A DNA stretch of 64,000 nucleotides from Brevundimonas sp. PAMC22021 (GTDB lineage Bacteria; Pseudomonadota; Alphaproteobacteria; Caulobacterales; Caulobacteraceae): NCBI RefSeq assembly GCF_019443405.1, contig NZ_CP080376.1, forward strand, positions 2,790,001 through 2,854,000, given 5' to 3'. The translations under genes and the position numbers were made by a program. Under the pieces are notes generated by a model. The model did no database searches and was not told the origin of the DNA. It saw nothing but the letters and a program-made list of their open reading frames with translations. Position 1 is the stretch's first letter, and the number at the start of each line of letters is the position of its first letter. Of this stretch, positions 1 through 10,057 are shown piece after piece.

Positions 1-894
1 GCTGGCCGCCCGGGCGCCAAGTTCATCGCGGGCGGCACCAACCTGCTCGATCTGATGAAGCTGGAGATCGAGACGCCGGAGCACCTGGTCGATGTTCAGG
101 ATCTAAGGCTGGACCGGATCGAGGATACGGAGGAGGGCGGTCTCAGGATCGGCACGCTGGTGACCAACACCGCGCTCGCCAGCCATCCGCGCGTGCGGCG
201 CGACTATGGCGTACTGACCAAGGCCATTGTCGCCGGCGCATCCGGCCAGCTGCGCAACAAGGCGACCACAGGCGGCAACCTGTTGCAGCGCACGCGGTGT
301 CCGTATTTCTACGACACCGATCAGGCCTGCAACAAACGCGAGCCGGGCACGGGCTGTTCGGCCATCGGCGGCTTTGCTCGTCAGCTCGCCGTGGTCGGCG
401 TCAGCGAGTCCTGCATCGCCACCTATCCCGGCGACATGGCGGTGGCGATGCGGGTGCTGGACGCCGTGGTCGAGACCGTGACGCCGCGCGGCGAGACGCG
501 CAGCCTTGCGATCAGCGAGCTCCACCGCCTGCCCGGCGACGCGCCCCACAAGGACGTCAATCTGGAGCCGGGCGAGCTGATCACGGCGGTGACCCTGCCG
601 CGCCCGATCGGCGGAACGCACAGCTATCACAAGGTGCGGGACCGGTCTTCCTACGCCTTTGCGCTGGTCTCGGTGGCGGCGGTGCTGCAGCCGGACGGAA
701 GCGGACGCGTCGCCTTCGGTGGCGTGGCGCACAAGCCCTGGCGGATGGAGGCGGCGGAAAGCGCGATGCCTGACGGTGCATCGGCCGTGGCCGACCGGGT
801 TTTCGCCGATGCGCGACCCCAGCCCGACAACGCCTTCAAGGTGACCCTGGCCAAGCGCACCCTGGCCGCAGCGATTTCGGAGAGCCGGGCATGA
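1..894 (+). CDS. paoB: Aldehyde oxidoreductase FAD-binding subunit PaoB (5' truncated by window edge)
   Basis: This is the FAD subunit of a PaoABC-type molybdenum aldehyde oxidoreductase, which passes electrons from the molybdenum subunit to FAD. The reading frame is open from base 1, so the true start lies upstream. The visible part opens with an [15 protein letters not shown] FAD-binding loop (visible residues about 10-20). Cysteines at visible residues 100, 110, 119 and 138 lie where PaoB carries an extra [4Fe-4S] cluster that ordinary xanthine dehydrogenase FAD subunits lack. The stop overlaps the paoC start by 4 bases (ATGA), so the two are translationally coupled. The 2Fe-2S subunit PaoA is expected just upstream, outside the window. 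The identification rests on close resemblance to the E. coli protein and on the neighbouring paoC. Confidence 0.9.
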   Translation, partial: AGRPGAKFIAGGTNLLDLMKLEIETPEHLVDVQDLRLDRIEDTEEGGLRIGTLVTNTALASHPRVRRDYGVLTKAIVAGASGQLRNKATTGGNLLQRTRCPYFYDTDQACNKREPGTGCSAIGGFARQLAVVGVSESCIATYPGDMAVAMRVLDAVVETVTPRGETRSLAISELHRLPGDAPHKDVNLEPGELITAVTLPRPIGGTHSYHKVRDRSSYAFALVSVAAVLQPDGSGRVAFGGVAHKPWRMEAAESAMPDGASAVADRVFADARPQPDNAFKVTLAKRTLAAAISESRA

Positions 895-3086
895 AGTTCG
901 AACAACCCGCCGGCGCCAATCCCATCGACCAGATGAAGGTCGTGGGACGCCCCCATGATCGCATCGACGGGCCGCTGAAGACCACCGGCCGCGCGCTGTA
1001 CGCCTATGAGCACCGCCAGGGCGTGGAGAACGCCGCCTATGGCTATGTGGTCGGCTCGGCCATCGCCAAGGGGCGTATCCGTTCCATCGACGCCGCCGCC
1101 GCGCTCGCCTCGCCGGGCGTGCTGGGCGTCGTCACCGCCGAAACGGCGGGCGAACTGGGCAAGGGGCAGTACAACACCGCCAGGCTGCTGGCGGGGCCGG
1201 AGGTGCAGCACTATCACCAGGCGGTGGCCGTGGTCGTGGCCGAGACCTTTGAGCAGGCGCGCGCCGCCGCCGCGAGTCTCAAGGTCGGCTATGCCCGCGC
1301 GCAGGGCCGCTTCAGCCTGGAAAACCAGCGCGCATCGGCCAAGGAGCCCGACGGCGGAAACGAGGACAAGACCTCCGGCGATTTCGACACCGCCTTCGCC
1401 GGCGCCCCGGTCACCCTGGACGAGGAGTATCACACCCCCGACCAGAGCCACGCGATGATGGAGCCGCACGCCTCCATCGCGCGCTGGAACGGCGACGAGC
1501 TGTTTGTCTGGACCTCCAACCAGATGATCGATTGGGGACGCAGCGACCTGGCCGCCACGTTGAAGATGCCCAAGGAGAAGGTGCGCATCTCGTCGCCCTA
1601 TGTGGGTGGCGGTTTCGGCGGAAAGCTGTTCCTGAGAGCGGACGCGCTGCTTGCCGCCCTGGCCGCGCGCGAGGTGCGCCGACCGGTCAAGGTCGCGCTG
1701 CCGCGGCCCTTCATGGGCAACAACACGACCCATCGGCCGGCGACGGCCCAGCGCATCCGCATCGGGGCAGGGCGCGACGGTCGGATCACCGCGCTGTCGC
1801 ACGAAAGCTGGAGCGGCGACCTGCCGGGCGGCGGACCCGAGACGGCGACGGGCCAGACCCAGCTGCTGTATGGCAGTCCCGCCATCGTCACCCGCCTGCG
1901 CCTGGCCGAACTGGACCTGCCGGAGGCCAACGCCATGCGCGCGCCGGGCGAGGCGCCCGGTCTGATGGCGCTCGAGATCGCCATGGACGAAATGGCCGAA
2001 AAGCTGGGCATGGACCCGGTCGCCTTTCGAGTCGTCAACGACACCCAGGTCGATCCGATGAAGCCCGAGCGGCCCTTCTCCCAGCGCCAGCTGGTGCGGT
2101 GCCTCGAGGAAGGGGCCGAGCGGTTCGGCTGGAGCCGCCGCGCGGCGCCGGGCTCAACGCAGGATGGCCGTTGGCTGGTCGGCATGGGCGTGGCCGCCGC
2201 CTTTCGCAACAACATGAACATGAAGTCCGCTGCCCGCGTGCGCCTGAGCTCGGACGGGCGGGTCACGGTTGAAACCGACATGACCGACATCGGCACCGGC
2301 AGCTACACCATCATCGCGCAGACGGCGGCCGAGATGCTGGGCGTCGATCTGGATCGCGTTTCGGTGGTGCTGGGCGACTCCAGCTTTCCGGTGTCCGCCG
2401 GTTCCGGCGGTCAGTGGGGCGCCAACAGCGCGACGTCCGGCGTCTATGCGGCCTGCGTCAAGCTGCGGCGTACGGCGGCGGAACGCCTGGGCCTGAACCC
2501 GGACGACGTCGTCTTTTCCGGCGGCCGGGTGCGCAGCGGGCGTCGCTCGACGCCGCTGGGCCAGGCCGCTCGCGACGGCGATCTGGTGGTCGAGGACACG
2601 ATGGAGTGGGGCGACCTGGCCGAACGCTATCAGCAGTCCACCTTCGGCGCACACTTCGTCGAGGCGGTGGTTGATCGCTTCACCGGCCAGACCCACATCC
2701 GGCGCATGCTGGCGGTCTGCGCGGCCGGGCGCATCCTCAATCCGAAGACCGCCCGCAGCCAGGTCATCGGCGCCATGACCATGGGCGTCGGCGGCGCCCT
2801 GATGGAGGAACTCGCCGTCGACAAGCGCGTCGGCTTCTTCGTCAACCACGACCTGGCCAGCTATGAGGTCCCGGTCCACGCCGACATCCCGCACCAGGAG
2901 GTCGTCTTCCTGGAAGAGGCCGACGACAAGGTCTCGCCGATGAAGGCCAAGGGCGTGGGCGAACTGGGCCTGTGCGGCGTCGGCGCGGCGGTGGCCAACG
3001 CGATCTACAACGCCACGGGCGTGCGCATCCGCGAGTATCCGATCACGCTCGACAAATATCTTGATCGGTTGCCCGAGGTGGCGTGA
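891..3086 (+). CDS. paoC: Aldehyde oxidoreductase molybdenum-binding subunit PaoC
   Basis: This is the large catalytic subunit, binding molybdenum cofactor and oxidising aldehydes (aromatic aldehydes in the E. coli enzyme) to acids. At 731 residues it is almost the same length as E. coli PaoC, and it matches from the N-terminal [19 protein letters not shown] through to the C-terminus. The glycine-rich [13 protein letters not shown] motif of the xanthine-oxidase fold is near residue 240. The base-catalyst glutamate lies in [10 protein letters not shown] (about Glu691). The start ATG overlaps the paoB stop. No PaoD-type insertion chaperone follows; the next gene is an unrelated chemoreceptor after a 130-base gap. 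E. coli PaoABC is periplasmic, with the Tat signal carried by PaoA, which is not visible here. Confidence 0.93.
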   Translation: MKFEQPAGANPIDQMKVVGRPHDRIDGPLKTTGRALYAYEHRQGVENAAYGYVVGSAIAKGRIRSIDAAAALASPGVLGVVTAETAGELGKGQYNTARLLAGPEVQHYHQAVAVVVAETFEQARAAAASLKVGYARAQGRFSLENQRASAKEPDGGNEDKTSGDFDTAFAGAPVTLDEEYHTPDQSHAMMEPHASIARWNGDELFVWTSNQMIDWGRSDLAATLKMPKEKVRISSPYVGGGFGGKLFLRADALLAALAAREVRRPVKVALPRPFMGNNTTHRPATAQRIRIGAGRDGRITALSHESWSGDLPGGGPETATGQTQLLYGSPAIVTRLRLAELDLPEANAMRAPGEAPGLMALEIAMDEMAEKLGMDPVAFRVVNDTQVDPMKPERPFSQRQLVRCLEEGAERFGWSRRAAPGSTQDGRWLVGMGVAAAFRNNMNMKSAARVRLSSDGRVTVETDMTDIGTGSYTIIAQTAAEMLGVDLDRVSVVLGDSSFPVSAGSGGQWGANSATSGVYAACVKLRRTAAERLGLNPDDVVFSGGRVRSGRRSTPLGQAARDGDLVVEDTMEWGDLAERYQQSTFGAHFVEAVVDRFTGQTHIRRMLAVCAAGRILNPKTARSQVIGAMTMGVGGALMEELAVDKRVGFFVNHDLASYEVPVHADIPHQEVVFLEEADDKVSPMKAKGVGELGLCGVGAAVANAIYNATGVRIREYPITLDKYLDRLPEVA

Positions 3087-3218
3087 CGCTGACGGCATCG
3101 GGCCGTCTGGCGCCGCTTAATCAATAAGTTGCGGCGTCAGTCTATGCAATCCAGGGTAGAAACGGTCTGGAAACCTCTTCCGTCCTAGCCTCCAGGCTCC
3201 TTGGGGAAGGGGGACGAC

Positions 3219-4682
3219 ATGATGATGCAGATGCTGCGCAGACAAGGCATGGCGGCGGAACGGGCCAGAGCGGCGCAGGCTCGGCTCGACGCCATTCAGC
3301 GGTCCCAGGCCGTGATCGAATTCGACATGGACGGCGTCATCCTTGACGCCAACGCCAACTTCACCGAGGCCATGGGCTATGCGCTGAACGAAATCAAAGG
3401 CGCACACCATCGGATGTTCATGCCGCCGGGAGAGGCCGCCAGCGGCGACTACGCGGACTTCTGGCGTCGCCTCAACGCCGGAGAGTTCGTGGCGGCGCGT
3501 TTTCGCCGCGTGGCCAAGCACGGCCGCGAAGTGTGGCTGCAGGCGTCCTACAATCCGGTGCGAGACGAGACGGGCGCGCCGAAAAGCGTGATCAAGCTGG
3601 CGATCGACATCACCGCCGAGCAGCAGTCGGCCGCCGCCGGAGAGGCGGCGCGCACGCTTGGCGAATCTCAACAGGCCGATCTGATCGCGCTTCTGGAAAC
3701 CAAGCTGGCGCGCCTGTCGCAGGGCGATCTGACCAGTTGCATCGACGAACCGCTATGCGAGGCGCACCGGCAGGTCGGCGGTGACTTCAACCGGGCCGTG
3801 GAAAGTCTGCGCGGCGCCATGCACCAGGTCCTCGACGCGGCCGGGGCTCTCGGCGGCAGCGCCGACGAAATCTCCATGGCGTCCGATGACCTGTCCCGAA
3901 GAACGGAGCACCAGGCGGCGAGCCTGGAGGAAACCGCCGCCGCGCTCGATCAGGTGACCGCCACTGTCTCGCAGAGCGCCGAGCGTGCGCGTCTGGCGTC
4001 GGTCGCCGCCGCGCGCGCCGGCGAGGCGGGAGAGCGTTCGCGCCAAGTCATGCAGGCCGCAGTGGCCGCCATGAGCGGCATCCAGGCCAGCTCCAGCAGC
4101 ATCAACGACATCATCGGCGTGATCGACGAAATCGCCTTCCAGACCAATCTTCTAGCCTTGAACGCTGGAGTCGAGGCCGCGCGGGCGGGCGAAAGCGGCC
4201 GTGGCTTCGCCGTTGTCGCCTCCGAGGTGCGGATGCTGGCCCAAAGGTCCGCCGACGCGGCTAAGGAGATCAAGGGCCTGATCTCCGCATCCTCGCGCGA
4301 GGTCGGCCGGGGCGTCGATCTGGTGAGCGAGGCCAGCAGCGCCCTCAACGGAATGACAGACCAGGTCGCGGAAATGGACCGCCTCGCCGCCGAGATCGCG
4401 GCCTCGGCGCACGAACAGGCGATCGGGTTGCGCCAGGTCAACGGCGCGGTCAATGAGATGGACCAAGTCACCCAGCAGAACGCCGCCATGGTCGGACAGA
4501 CCACCGCATCGGCCATGTCCCTGCGAGCGGAGGCGAACCAGCTGGTTGCGCTTGCCGGACAGTTCACCACGCAGACGCAGGGCGCGAGACCTGAGCTGAG
4601 GGTCCTTCCAGGCGGCGCCGGAAACACCCCGCAATGCGAAGCCGAGGCGCCCGCGTGCCGGCCGCCGGCCCGAGTCGCGTAG
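3219..4682 (+). CDS. Soluble PAS-domain methyl-accepting chemotaxis protein
   Basis: This is a chemoreceptor with no transmembrane segment, so probably a cytoplasmic sensor coupling to CheA/CheW. A PAS domain covers about residues 28-134 ([16 protein letters not shown] through [11 protein letters not shown]). After a linker comes a coiled-coil signalling domain whose hairpin tip is visible at about residues 297-325 ([20 protein letters not shown], then [12 protein letters not shown]), the most conserved MCP segment. The start was set at the ATG at 3219 because GGGGAAGGGGG lies just upstream; an in-frame TTG at 3201 would add six residues but would swallow that ribosome binding site. The ligand is not predictable, though the PAS domain could bind haem or FAD to sense redox or oxygen. 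There are no other chemotaxis genes in the window. Confidence 0.9.
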   Translation: MMMQMLRRQGMAAERARAAQARLDAIQRSQAVIEFDMDGVILDANANFTEAMGYALNEIKGAHHRMFMPPGEAASGDYADFWRRLNAGEFVAARFRRVAKHGREVWLQASYNPVRDETGAPKSVIKLAIDITAEQQSAAAGEAARTLGESQQADLIALLETKLARLSQGDLTSCIDEPLCEAHRQVGGDFNRAVESLRGAMHQVLDAAGALGGSADEISMASDDLSRRTEHQAASLEETAAALDQVTATVSQSAERARLASVAAARAGEAGERSRQVMQAAVAAMSGIQASSSSINDIIGVIDEIAFQTNLLALNAGVEAARAGESGRGFAVVASEVRMLAQRSADAAKEIKGLISASSREVGRGVDLVSEASSALNGMTDQVAEMDRLAAEIAASAHEQAIGLRQVNGAVNEMDQVTQQNAAMVGQTTASAMSLRAEANQLVALAGQFTTQTQGARPELRVLPGGAGNTPQCEAEAPACRPPARVA

Positions 4683-4726
4683 GTCGTCGCGCTAGACGTT
4701 CGGCTCGACCGCCTGACTCGGCTCGG

Positions 4727-6544
4727 CTAGGCGCGCACGGCGGGCATGGCGATGGTGCAGTGGACGCCGTCGGGGGTGATGTCGAAGGTCGTGCGCGCGC
4801 CCAGCTGATAGGGCAGGGCGCGCTCGATCAGTTCGCGGCCCTGCCCCCCGCCGACGGTGGCCTGTGCGGGCATCAGGCCGCGCATGCCGGTCTCGCGCCA
4901 GTCGACATAGAGCCACGTCTCGTTATCGACAGGATCGACCTGTTCGCGCCAGCTGAGGATCAATCGGCCGCTGTCATGGCTCAGGGCTCCGTATTTCGCG
5001 GCGTTGGTGGCCAGTTCGTGCAGGGCCATCGAAAAGGTCTGCAGCGTCCGCGAGCGCAGCCTGGCGTCCGGCGAGCCGTTCAGGATGATGCGGTCCGGCG
5101 CGCCGTCGAAGGCGCCTATGGCGCCCAGTTCGCTGCGGATCAGGGCGTCCAGCGTCACCCGTTCGCCGTCGCTCAGTCTCGACAACAGCCCCTGCACCCG
5201 GGCCAGCAGCGCCAGGCGGTCGCGGAACACCGGCTCGAACTCCTCCAAACTGCCGCTGGCGCTCAGCGTCCGGTCGGCCATGGAGCGGACGACGCCGATC
5301 AGATTGCGCGTGCGGTGCTGAAGTTCGTTGACCAGCAGGCTTTGTCGCTGCTGCATCTCCTTGACTTCCTGCATGTCGGTGCTGGTGCCGAGCCACTCGA
5401 CCTCACCATCCTCTCCGATCGGCAGCGAACGGGTGTGGTGCCAAATCCACGCGCCGTCGTCCGCGCGGCGGATGCGGAACTCGGCCTCGAACACGCCATT
5501 GGCCCGGGCCTCGCTCCAGGCCGCCATGGCCGGCGCGCGGTCGTCCGGATGCACCACCTCGAGCCAGCCGAGATTGAGGCTCTGCGCCTCGCTCTGGCCC
5601 GTAAACCGCGACCATTGCGGACCGGCCCAGGTCCAGCGGCCCTGACCTTGGGCGCGCCACACCAGTTGCGGAATGCCCTCGGCCAGCCGGCGCAGCTTGG
5701 CCTCGCTGTCGGCCAGCGCCTGTTCCGCCAGCTTGCGTGCGCTCAGGTCTGCGGTGACCACCAGAATGTTGCCGGGTCGCCCGTCCGCGTCGAACAGGCG
5801 GGCGGCGCTGGTGTTGACCCAGATGGGCGGGGTGTTGGGGGGCTGATATCGTTTGTCGAAGCCCGTCGCGCGGCCGGTCGACAGCACCTCCTCGAGCGCG
5901 CGCGCAGTCAGCCACAAGTCCTCGGGATAGGTGAGATCCTGGATCGTAAGGCCGAGCAAGTCCTCGCGAGTCAGGCCCATGATCCGGCAAAGCTCCTCGT
6001 TCACGCGCGCGAAGCGCCCTTCCAGCGTGATCTCGGCGAGCCCGACGGACGCCGTGTCGAAGATCGCCGAAAGTCGTTGGCGTCCGATCGCCGCGTTTTC
6101 GTCCGGCTGCGGATCGGGATCGTCAGGCCAGTCGGCGAACAGATGAAGGAGGCCGACGATCGCGCCGAGCTCATCCACGATCGGCGACAGGGTGGAGCCA
6201 TCGCCGAGGATCGCGGTCGTTCCCGTCAAGGCGCGGTCGATCGCGCAACGGAGATCGTCCTCGACCGGCCTCCACCCTTCACCGAACCGGCGTGAATAGC
6301 CGACGGCGCCCAGCCGATAGGCGTCGTTGTAGATCTGGATCCGTTCCGGTCCCCACAGCACCGCCATCGGCAGCGTCGTGCGCAGACATAGCGCGACGGC
6401 GTGACGCAGGGCCATCGGCCAGTGGCTGACCTCGCCCAGGGTCGAAGACCAGTCGTGCTCGCGCAGACGCCGTCCCATCTCGCCGCCGCCCCGCGTAAAG
6501 GCGGAGAAGCGTTCAGGCGGCTGAGGTTTCAAGCTCGATCTCAT
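4727..6544 (-). CDS. HWE-family sensor histidine kinase with PAS domains
   Basis: This 605-residue soluble sensor kinase begins with a GAF/PAS-like domain (a WPMALRHAV ... MAVLWGPERIQIYNDAY block). Two PAS domains follow, at roughly residues 150-275 and 280-400. The C-terminal HWE kinase core has the phospho-acceptor His410 in LLVNELQHRTRN and the WRE signature in LYVDWRETG. HWE kinases typically signal to single-domain response regulators, and one is encoded divergently 118 bases away. The start at 6544 was chosen because GGAG lies six bases upstream; an ATG at 6550 abuts that GGAG directly. It converges with the chemoreceptor. Having no membrane segment, it probably senses an intracellular cue such as light, redox or oxygen through PAS. 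A similar but shorter kinase lies at 16748. Confidence 0.9.
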   Translation of the reverse strand: MRSSLKPQPPERFSAFTRGGGEMGRRLREHDWSSTLGEVSHWPMALRHAVALCLRTTLPMAVLWGPERIQIYNDAYRLGAVGYSRRFGEGWRPVEDDLRCAIDRALTGTTAILGDGSTLSPIVDELGAIVGLLHLFADWPDDPDPQPDENAAIGRQRLSAIFDTASVGLAEITLEGRFARVNEELCRIMGLTREDLLGLTIQDLTYPEDLWLTARALEEVLSTGRATGFDKRYQPPNTPPIWVNTSAARLFDADGRPGNILVVTADLSARKLAEQALADSEAKLRRLAEGIPQLVWRAQGQGRWTWAGPQWSRFTGQSEAQSLNLGWLEVVHPDDRAPAMAAWSEARANGVFEAEFRIRRADDGAWIWHHTRSLPIGEDGEVEWLGTSTDMQEVKEMQQRQSLLVNELQHRTRNLIGVVRSMADRTLSASGSLEEFEPVFRDRLALLARVQGLLSRLSDGERVTLDALIRSELGAIGAFDGAPDRIILNGSPDARLRSRTLQTFSMALHELATNAAKYGALSHDSGRLILSWREQVDPVDNETWLYVDWRETGMRGLMPAQATVGGGQGRELIERALPYQLGARTTFDITPDGVHCTIAMPAVRA

Positions 6545-6662
6545 CGCCATCTCCGGCGCCGAGCCGCGTGGGGCGAGACATCATAGCATGGCGGACCTTG
6601 ATTGCACGGCACGACGTTTGCATCTGAACCAGCCGCGCCGCACGTGATCGTGGACATCTCGA

Positions 6663-7040
6663 ATGACCCAGCCCGAAGCCTTGGACCGTCTCGCCGGCAA
6701 ACATATCTTTCTCGCCGAAGACGAATACATGATCGCCGACGACATGCGCCGGCTTCTGGAGCGGTCGGGCGCCCACGTCATCGGACCCGTCGCCACAGTG
6801 ACGCAGGCCTTGCAGTTGCTCGACGCTACGGACGAGGTGGACTTGGCCGTTCTGGACCTCAATCTTGGAGGCGAAAAGGCCTTCGTCATCGCCGACCGCT
6901 TACGGGATCGAGGCGTACGCTTCGTGTTTGCGACCGGTTATGATCAGAGCGCCACCCCGCCGCGCTTTTCGGACGTGCCTCACTATGAGAAGCCGCTGGA
7001 CGTTCGGCTGTTTCTGCAAGCCCTGGATAGCGGCCCCTAG
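6663..7040 (+). CDS. Single-domain response regulator (receiver only)
   Basis: This 125-residue CheY-like receiver has no output domain. It has the acidic pocket LAEDE near residues 17-21, the phospho-acceptor Asp65 in VLDLNL, the switch residue in FVFATGY, and the conserved lysine in YEKP. Such proteins are usual partners of HWE kinases, and it is divergent from one at 4727-6544. It could act as a phosphate sink or feed a phosphorelay. A paralogue with the same layout is at 18662. No strong promoter was identified in the 118-base divergent region. Confidence 0.88.
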   Translation: MTQPEALDRLAGKHIFLAEDEYMIADDMRRLLERSGAHVIGPVATVTQALQLLDATDEVDLAVLDLNLGGEKAFVIADRLRDRGVRFVFATGYDQSATPPRFSDVPHYEKPLDVRLFLQALDSGP

Positions 7041-7096
7041 CCGACGGCTCCAATGGTCCTCGCCGGCACGGATCCGTTTAGCAATTGACGTGATCC

Positions 7097-7121
7097 GGAA
7101 CGCTCGTCCGACTAGCTGGTT
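7097..7121 (+). promoter_or_regulatory. Possible EcfG-type general stress promoter
   Basis: GGAAC at 7097-7101 is followed after 16 bases by GGTT at 7118-7121, 27 bases before the Crp/Fnr start. Alphaproteobacterial EcfG sigma factors recognise GGAAC-N16/17-CGTT, so this matches except for the first base of the -10 element. A match this short can arise by chance in GC-rich DNA. Confidence 0.35.
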
Positions 7122-7148
7122 CAGCTTGCCAACGATGGGGGTGACACC

Positions 7149-7952
7149 ATGATGCACGTAGAGTTGGCTTCAACGCCGTTGAAGCGGTCTCTGCCGTCGG
7201 TTCCGGAGACGGTTCGCAGAGCGACAGTGCGGCCTACCCTCAAGGCGCCCAGCGAGGCGGTGGCCATCCGGGTTCTGGAAAGCGTCTGCACCCTCACCGA
7301 GGAAGAACGCGCCCTGATCCGCCGGCTGAGTGTTTTTCGTGAAACGATCCAGGCCGGACGCCCATTCTGGCGTCCGGGCCAGTCGGTCGGCGCCAAGATC
7401 ATCCTGAGCGGCTGGGCGGCGCGCCAGCGAACCCTGCCGGATGGTCGGCGCCAGATCTTCGGCTTCCTGCTGCCGGGCGACTCGATCGGCCTGCTGGGCG
7501 GCTCGTCGCCGCTGGACGAGGTTTCCACCGTCGCCCTGACGCGCGTTGAATGCATGGACGCGTTGATGCTGAGAGAGATCCTGGCGGTGGGCGATGTTCG
7601 CCACGCGCGTCTCGCCGAGTCGCTGAAGGGGCTGCGTCGGCAGGAAGACGCGGGATTGCTGGACCACATCATGCGGCTGGGCCGGCAGTCTGCGCTGGAG
7701 AGAACCGCGCACCTGTTCATGGAGATGCGCCAGCGGACCCGCGCCGCCGGTCTGTCCGAAGGCGACCGTTTTCCGCTTCCGCTGACCCAGGAAGTGCTGT
7801 CGGACGCCTTGGGCCTCAGCATCGTTCACCTGAACCGCACGCTTCAGCAGATGAAGCGCGACGCCCTGATCGAGATGCGCGCCGGCTGGATCACCCTGCT
7901 GGATGTGGGTTGCCTGAAGAACCTCGCGGACTACGGTCAGCACGACTACTGA
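7149..7952 (+). CDS. Crp/Fnr-family transcriptional regulator
   Basis: This 267-residue regulator has an N-terminal cyclic-nucleotide-binding-type beta-roll (residues about 50-150, including LSGWAARQRTLPDGRRQ and GFLLPGDSIGLL). The C-terminal winged helix contains LTQEVLSDALGLSIVHLNRT, the recognition helix region typical of Crp/Fnr proteins. There is no N-terminal cysteine cluster, so it is not an oxygen-sensing Fnr of the classical kind. It starts at ATG 7149 after GGGGGTGAC. A paralogue at 17758 shares the same signature stretches. It lies between a kinase/response-regulator pair and the Fap-like locus; regulation of that locus is an inference from position only. Confidence 0.9.
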   Translation: MMHVELASTPLKRSLPSVPETVRRATVRPTLKAPSEAVAIRVLESVCTLTEEERALIRRLSVFRETIQAGRPFWRPGQSVGAKIILSGWAARQRTLPDGRRQIFGFLLPGDSIGLLGGSSPLDEVSTVALTRVECMDALMLREILAVGDVRHARLAESLKGLRRQEDAGLLDHIMRLGRQSALERTAHLFMEMRQRTRAAGLSEGDRFPLPLTQEVLSDALGLSIVHLNRTLQQMKRDALIEMRAGWITLLDVGCLKNLADYGQHDY

Positions 7953-8054
7953 CCTCGGCGCATTTTCGTGGCCGCTCCTGTCCTTTGATAAGGGATCATC
8001 AGCCTGCCGCGACTAGCATGCTGTTTCCGGGGGAGACCGGGAGCGGAGGATGCG

Positions 8055-9365
8055 ATGGCGAGGCGGACCTTCAGGAGCGCAGTGGCCGCGGCGACGGCCT
8101 TGACCATGCTGGTCGCCCCGGTGGCGGCCTTCGCCCAGGATGAGGACGTGTCCGCACGTCTGGCGCGTCTCGAGGCGCTCGTCGCCAGTCAGCAGGCGCG
8201 CATCGAGGCGCAGGAAGCCCTGCTGGCGCAGCGCGCCGCGCCGGCGACGCAAGCCGCGACGCCGGGCATCCTCGACGCCTGGCGGGTTCAGCCCGAAGCC
8301 GTCCTGGCGAGCGAAACCGGCCGAGGACTGGCTCAGGAAGAAGGATCGACGCCCAGTGTAGTCGCGGCGACGCCCGCGGCGGGCGCGTCTTTGGCGGCCT
8401 CGGCCGACGACACGCCGCAGGCGCAGGCCGCGCCACCGGCGTTGAGCCGCCAGCGCGCAGAACTGGCCGCCATCCCCGAAGGCATGACGGTGCTCAGCCG
8501 CCCGGGTCGGTTCTCGTTCGACCTGTCGACCGACTACACGCGATCCTCGTCAAACCGGCTGGTGTTTCGCGGCATCGAAATCGTACCCGGCATCCAGATC
8601 GGCGTGATCGAGGCCAACGAAGCCGATCGCGACACCATCGGCGCGACCGTGGCCGGGCGCTTCGGCCTGACCGACCGGCTCGAGGTGGAAGCGCGCGTTC
8701 CGTATGTTCGTCGCAGCGACATCATCACCACCGTGCAGCAGCGAGATGAGGCGGTCACCCGCACCATCGACCTGAAGGGCGACGGCGTCGGCGACGTCGA
8801 GGCCGCCGTCCGATATCAGATCAATCGTGGCGAACGTGGCCGCCCTATCTTTGTCGGCACGCTTCGGGTCAAGAGCGACACCGGCGAAGGCCCGTTCGAC
8901 ATCGACCGAGACGAGTTCGGCGTGGCCACGCGCCTGGCGACCGGCTCGGGCTTCTGGGGCGTCGAGCCCAGCGTCTCCATGCTGTTCCCCAGCGACCCGG
9001 CGGTGATCTTCGCCAACCTGTCCTATTTCGCGCACCTGCCCAAGGACGTGAACATGCAGGAGGGCGACATCCTGGTGGGAGAGGTCGATCCGGGCGACAG
9101 CATCGGGGCGGCCATCGGCTTCGGCTTCGCCATGAATCAGAACTTCTCCTATTCGCTCGGCTACCGGCACAACTACATTCTGTCCACGACCAGCCAGCTG
9201 AACAACATCACGGAAGAGTCGGACGAACTGCAGGTCGGCACGCTGCAGTTCGGCATGTCCTACCGGTTCAACGACCGCTTCAGCCTGAACGGCAACTTCG
9301 AATTCGGCGTGACCGAGGATGCGCCGGACATGCGCTTCGTGTTGCGGGTGCCGCTGGTTTTCTGA
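8055..9365 (+). CDS. FapF-like outer membrane protein: coiled coil plus beta-barrel
   Basis: This exported 436-residue protein has a signal peptide (residues 1-28, ending AAFAQ). A short heptad-rich coiled coil follows at residues 32-60 (VSARLARLEALVASQQARIE). Next is an Ala/Pro-rich linker to about residue 130, and then a predicted transmembrane beta-barrel to the end. The protein ends in LRVPLVF with a terminal Phe, a usual BAM-recognition ending. Signal, trimerising coil, linker and 12-strand-type barrel match the architecture and approximate length of FapF, the Pseudomonas amyloid exporter. The linker holds ALSRQRAELAAIPEG (Glu136, Leu137, Ile140), similar to motifs in the neighbouring exported proteins. 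It converges with the peptidase operon and shares a bidirectional terminator with it. A generic MetA-pathway type barrel porin remains the alternative. Confidence 0.72.
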   Translation: MARRTFRSAVAAATALTMLVAPVAAFAQDEDVSARLARLEALVASQQARIEAQEALLAQRAAPATQAATPGILDAWRVQPEAVLASETGRGLAQEEGSTPSVVAATPAAGASLAASADDTPQAQAAPPALSRQRAELAAIPEGMTVLSRPGRFSFDLSTDYTRSSSNRLVFRGIEIVPGIQIGVIEANEADRDTIGATVAGRFGLTDRLEVEARVPYVRRSDIITTVQQRDEAVTRTIDLKGDGVGDVEAAVRYQINRGERGRPIFVGTLRVKSDTGEGPFDIDRDEFGVATRLATGSGFWGVEPSVSMLFPSDPAVIFANLSYFAHLPKDVNMQEGDILVGEVDPGDSIGAAIGFGFAMNQNFSYSLGYRHNYILSTTSQLNNITEESDELQVGTLQFGMSYRFNDRFSLNGNFEFGVTEDAPDMRFVLRVPLVF

Positions 9366-9390
9366 TCGGCCGGAGCGCCCCCAACGAAGA

Positions 9391-9425
9391 ACGGCCGCCG
9401 GGACAACCCGGCGGCCGTTTCCTTT
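9391..9425. terminator. Bidirectional intrinsic terminator
   Basis: A 12-base GC-rich inverted repeat (ACGGCCGCCGGG / CCCGGCGGCCGT) with a 4-base loop is followed by TTCCTTT on the plus strand and by TTCTTCGTT on the minus strand. It lies between two convergent genes and could stop transcription from both sides. Confidence 0.8.
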
Positions 9426-9443
9426 ATGTCGGCTGGGAAGGCC

Positions 9444-10052
9444 TCAGCGTCCGAGCAGCGAGGCGGCAGCCAGATCGCTGCTCATCTGGGCGCTCAGCCG
9501 ATCCCGGATCGATCCGGCCTGAAGCGCGTCAAGCTGCGGCAGGGCGAGATTGATCTCGACCTCCTGCCGCAGGTTGCGACCGTCGGCGTTGTTGACGATG
9601 ACGTTCTGGATGCCGTCGCGCCCGATGTTCTGGATCAGGGCCGTGGCGCCGGAGCCGTCGGCCAGCAGCACGCCTTGACCGGAACCCAAGGCCTGGATGT
9701 CCAGACCCGCCTTCAGCGCCTGGTCCATGGCTCCGGCCAGATCGACGGCTCCGGGCACCGAGCCGAGACTCTGGCTCGTCACAGCGCCCTGGTCGGTCCA
9801 CTGCAGGCGCGACTCCAGCGCCAGCTGCCCATCGACATAGGTGCGCACCACCGCTCCGAAATCCAGCTGTATGCCGCCCGCGACAAGAAAGCCGCCGCGC
9901 AACTCCGCGAGTTCAGCCGACGCCAAGGGAGCAGCCGACGGTATTTGCGCGATGACCGCCGGCGCCGACGCGTCCTGCGCCTGGGCGCCCGCGCCGAAGC
10001 CGGCCAGCACGGTTCCGGCAAGAAGAAGCCGGATGAGGCGATTGGGTGTCAT
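9444..10052 (-). CDS. Exported Fap-locus protein with double-glycine-type motif
   Basis: This 202-residue protein has a signal peptide ending GAGAQAQ (residue 26). It then has PLASAELAELRGG at residues 42-54, which matches the LSxxELxxIxGG leader motif recognised by C39 peptidases. The rest (FLVAGGIQLDFGAVVRTYV onward) is predicted to be beta-rich in its first half and amphipathic in its second. The start at ATG 10052 follows GAGGTGAGCCTG, only five bases after the C39 gene's stop, so the two are co-transcribed. I know no named family for it. Its place beside the C39 peptidase suggests it is a FapE-like accessory or minor subunit processed by the peptidase. Confidence 0.7.
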   Translation of the reverse strand: MTPNRLIRLLLAGTVLAGFGAGAQAQDASAPAVIAQIPSAAPLASAELAELRGGFLVAGGIQLDFGAVVRTYVDGQLALESRLQWTDQGAVTSQSLGSVPGAVDLAGAMDQALKAGLDIQALGSGQGVLLADGSGATALIQNIGRDGIQNVIVNNADGRNLRQEVEINLALPQLDALQAGSIRDRLSAQMSSDLAAASLLGR

Positions 10053-10057
10053 CAGGC

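Noticed and set aside
4634..6295. Long plus-strand frame of 553 codons
   Set aside because: It is antisense to the HWE kinase, which has clear PAS and kinase motifs on the minus strand.
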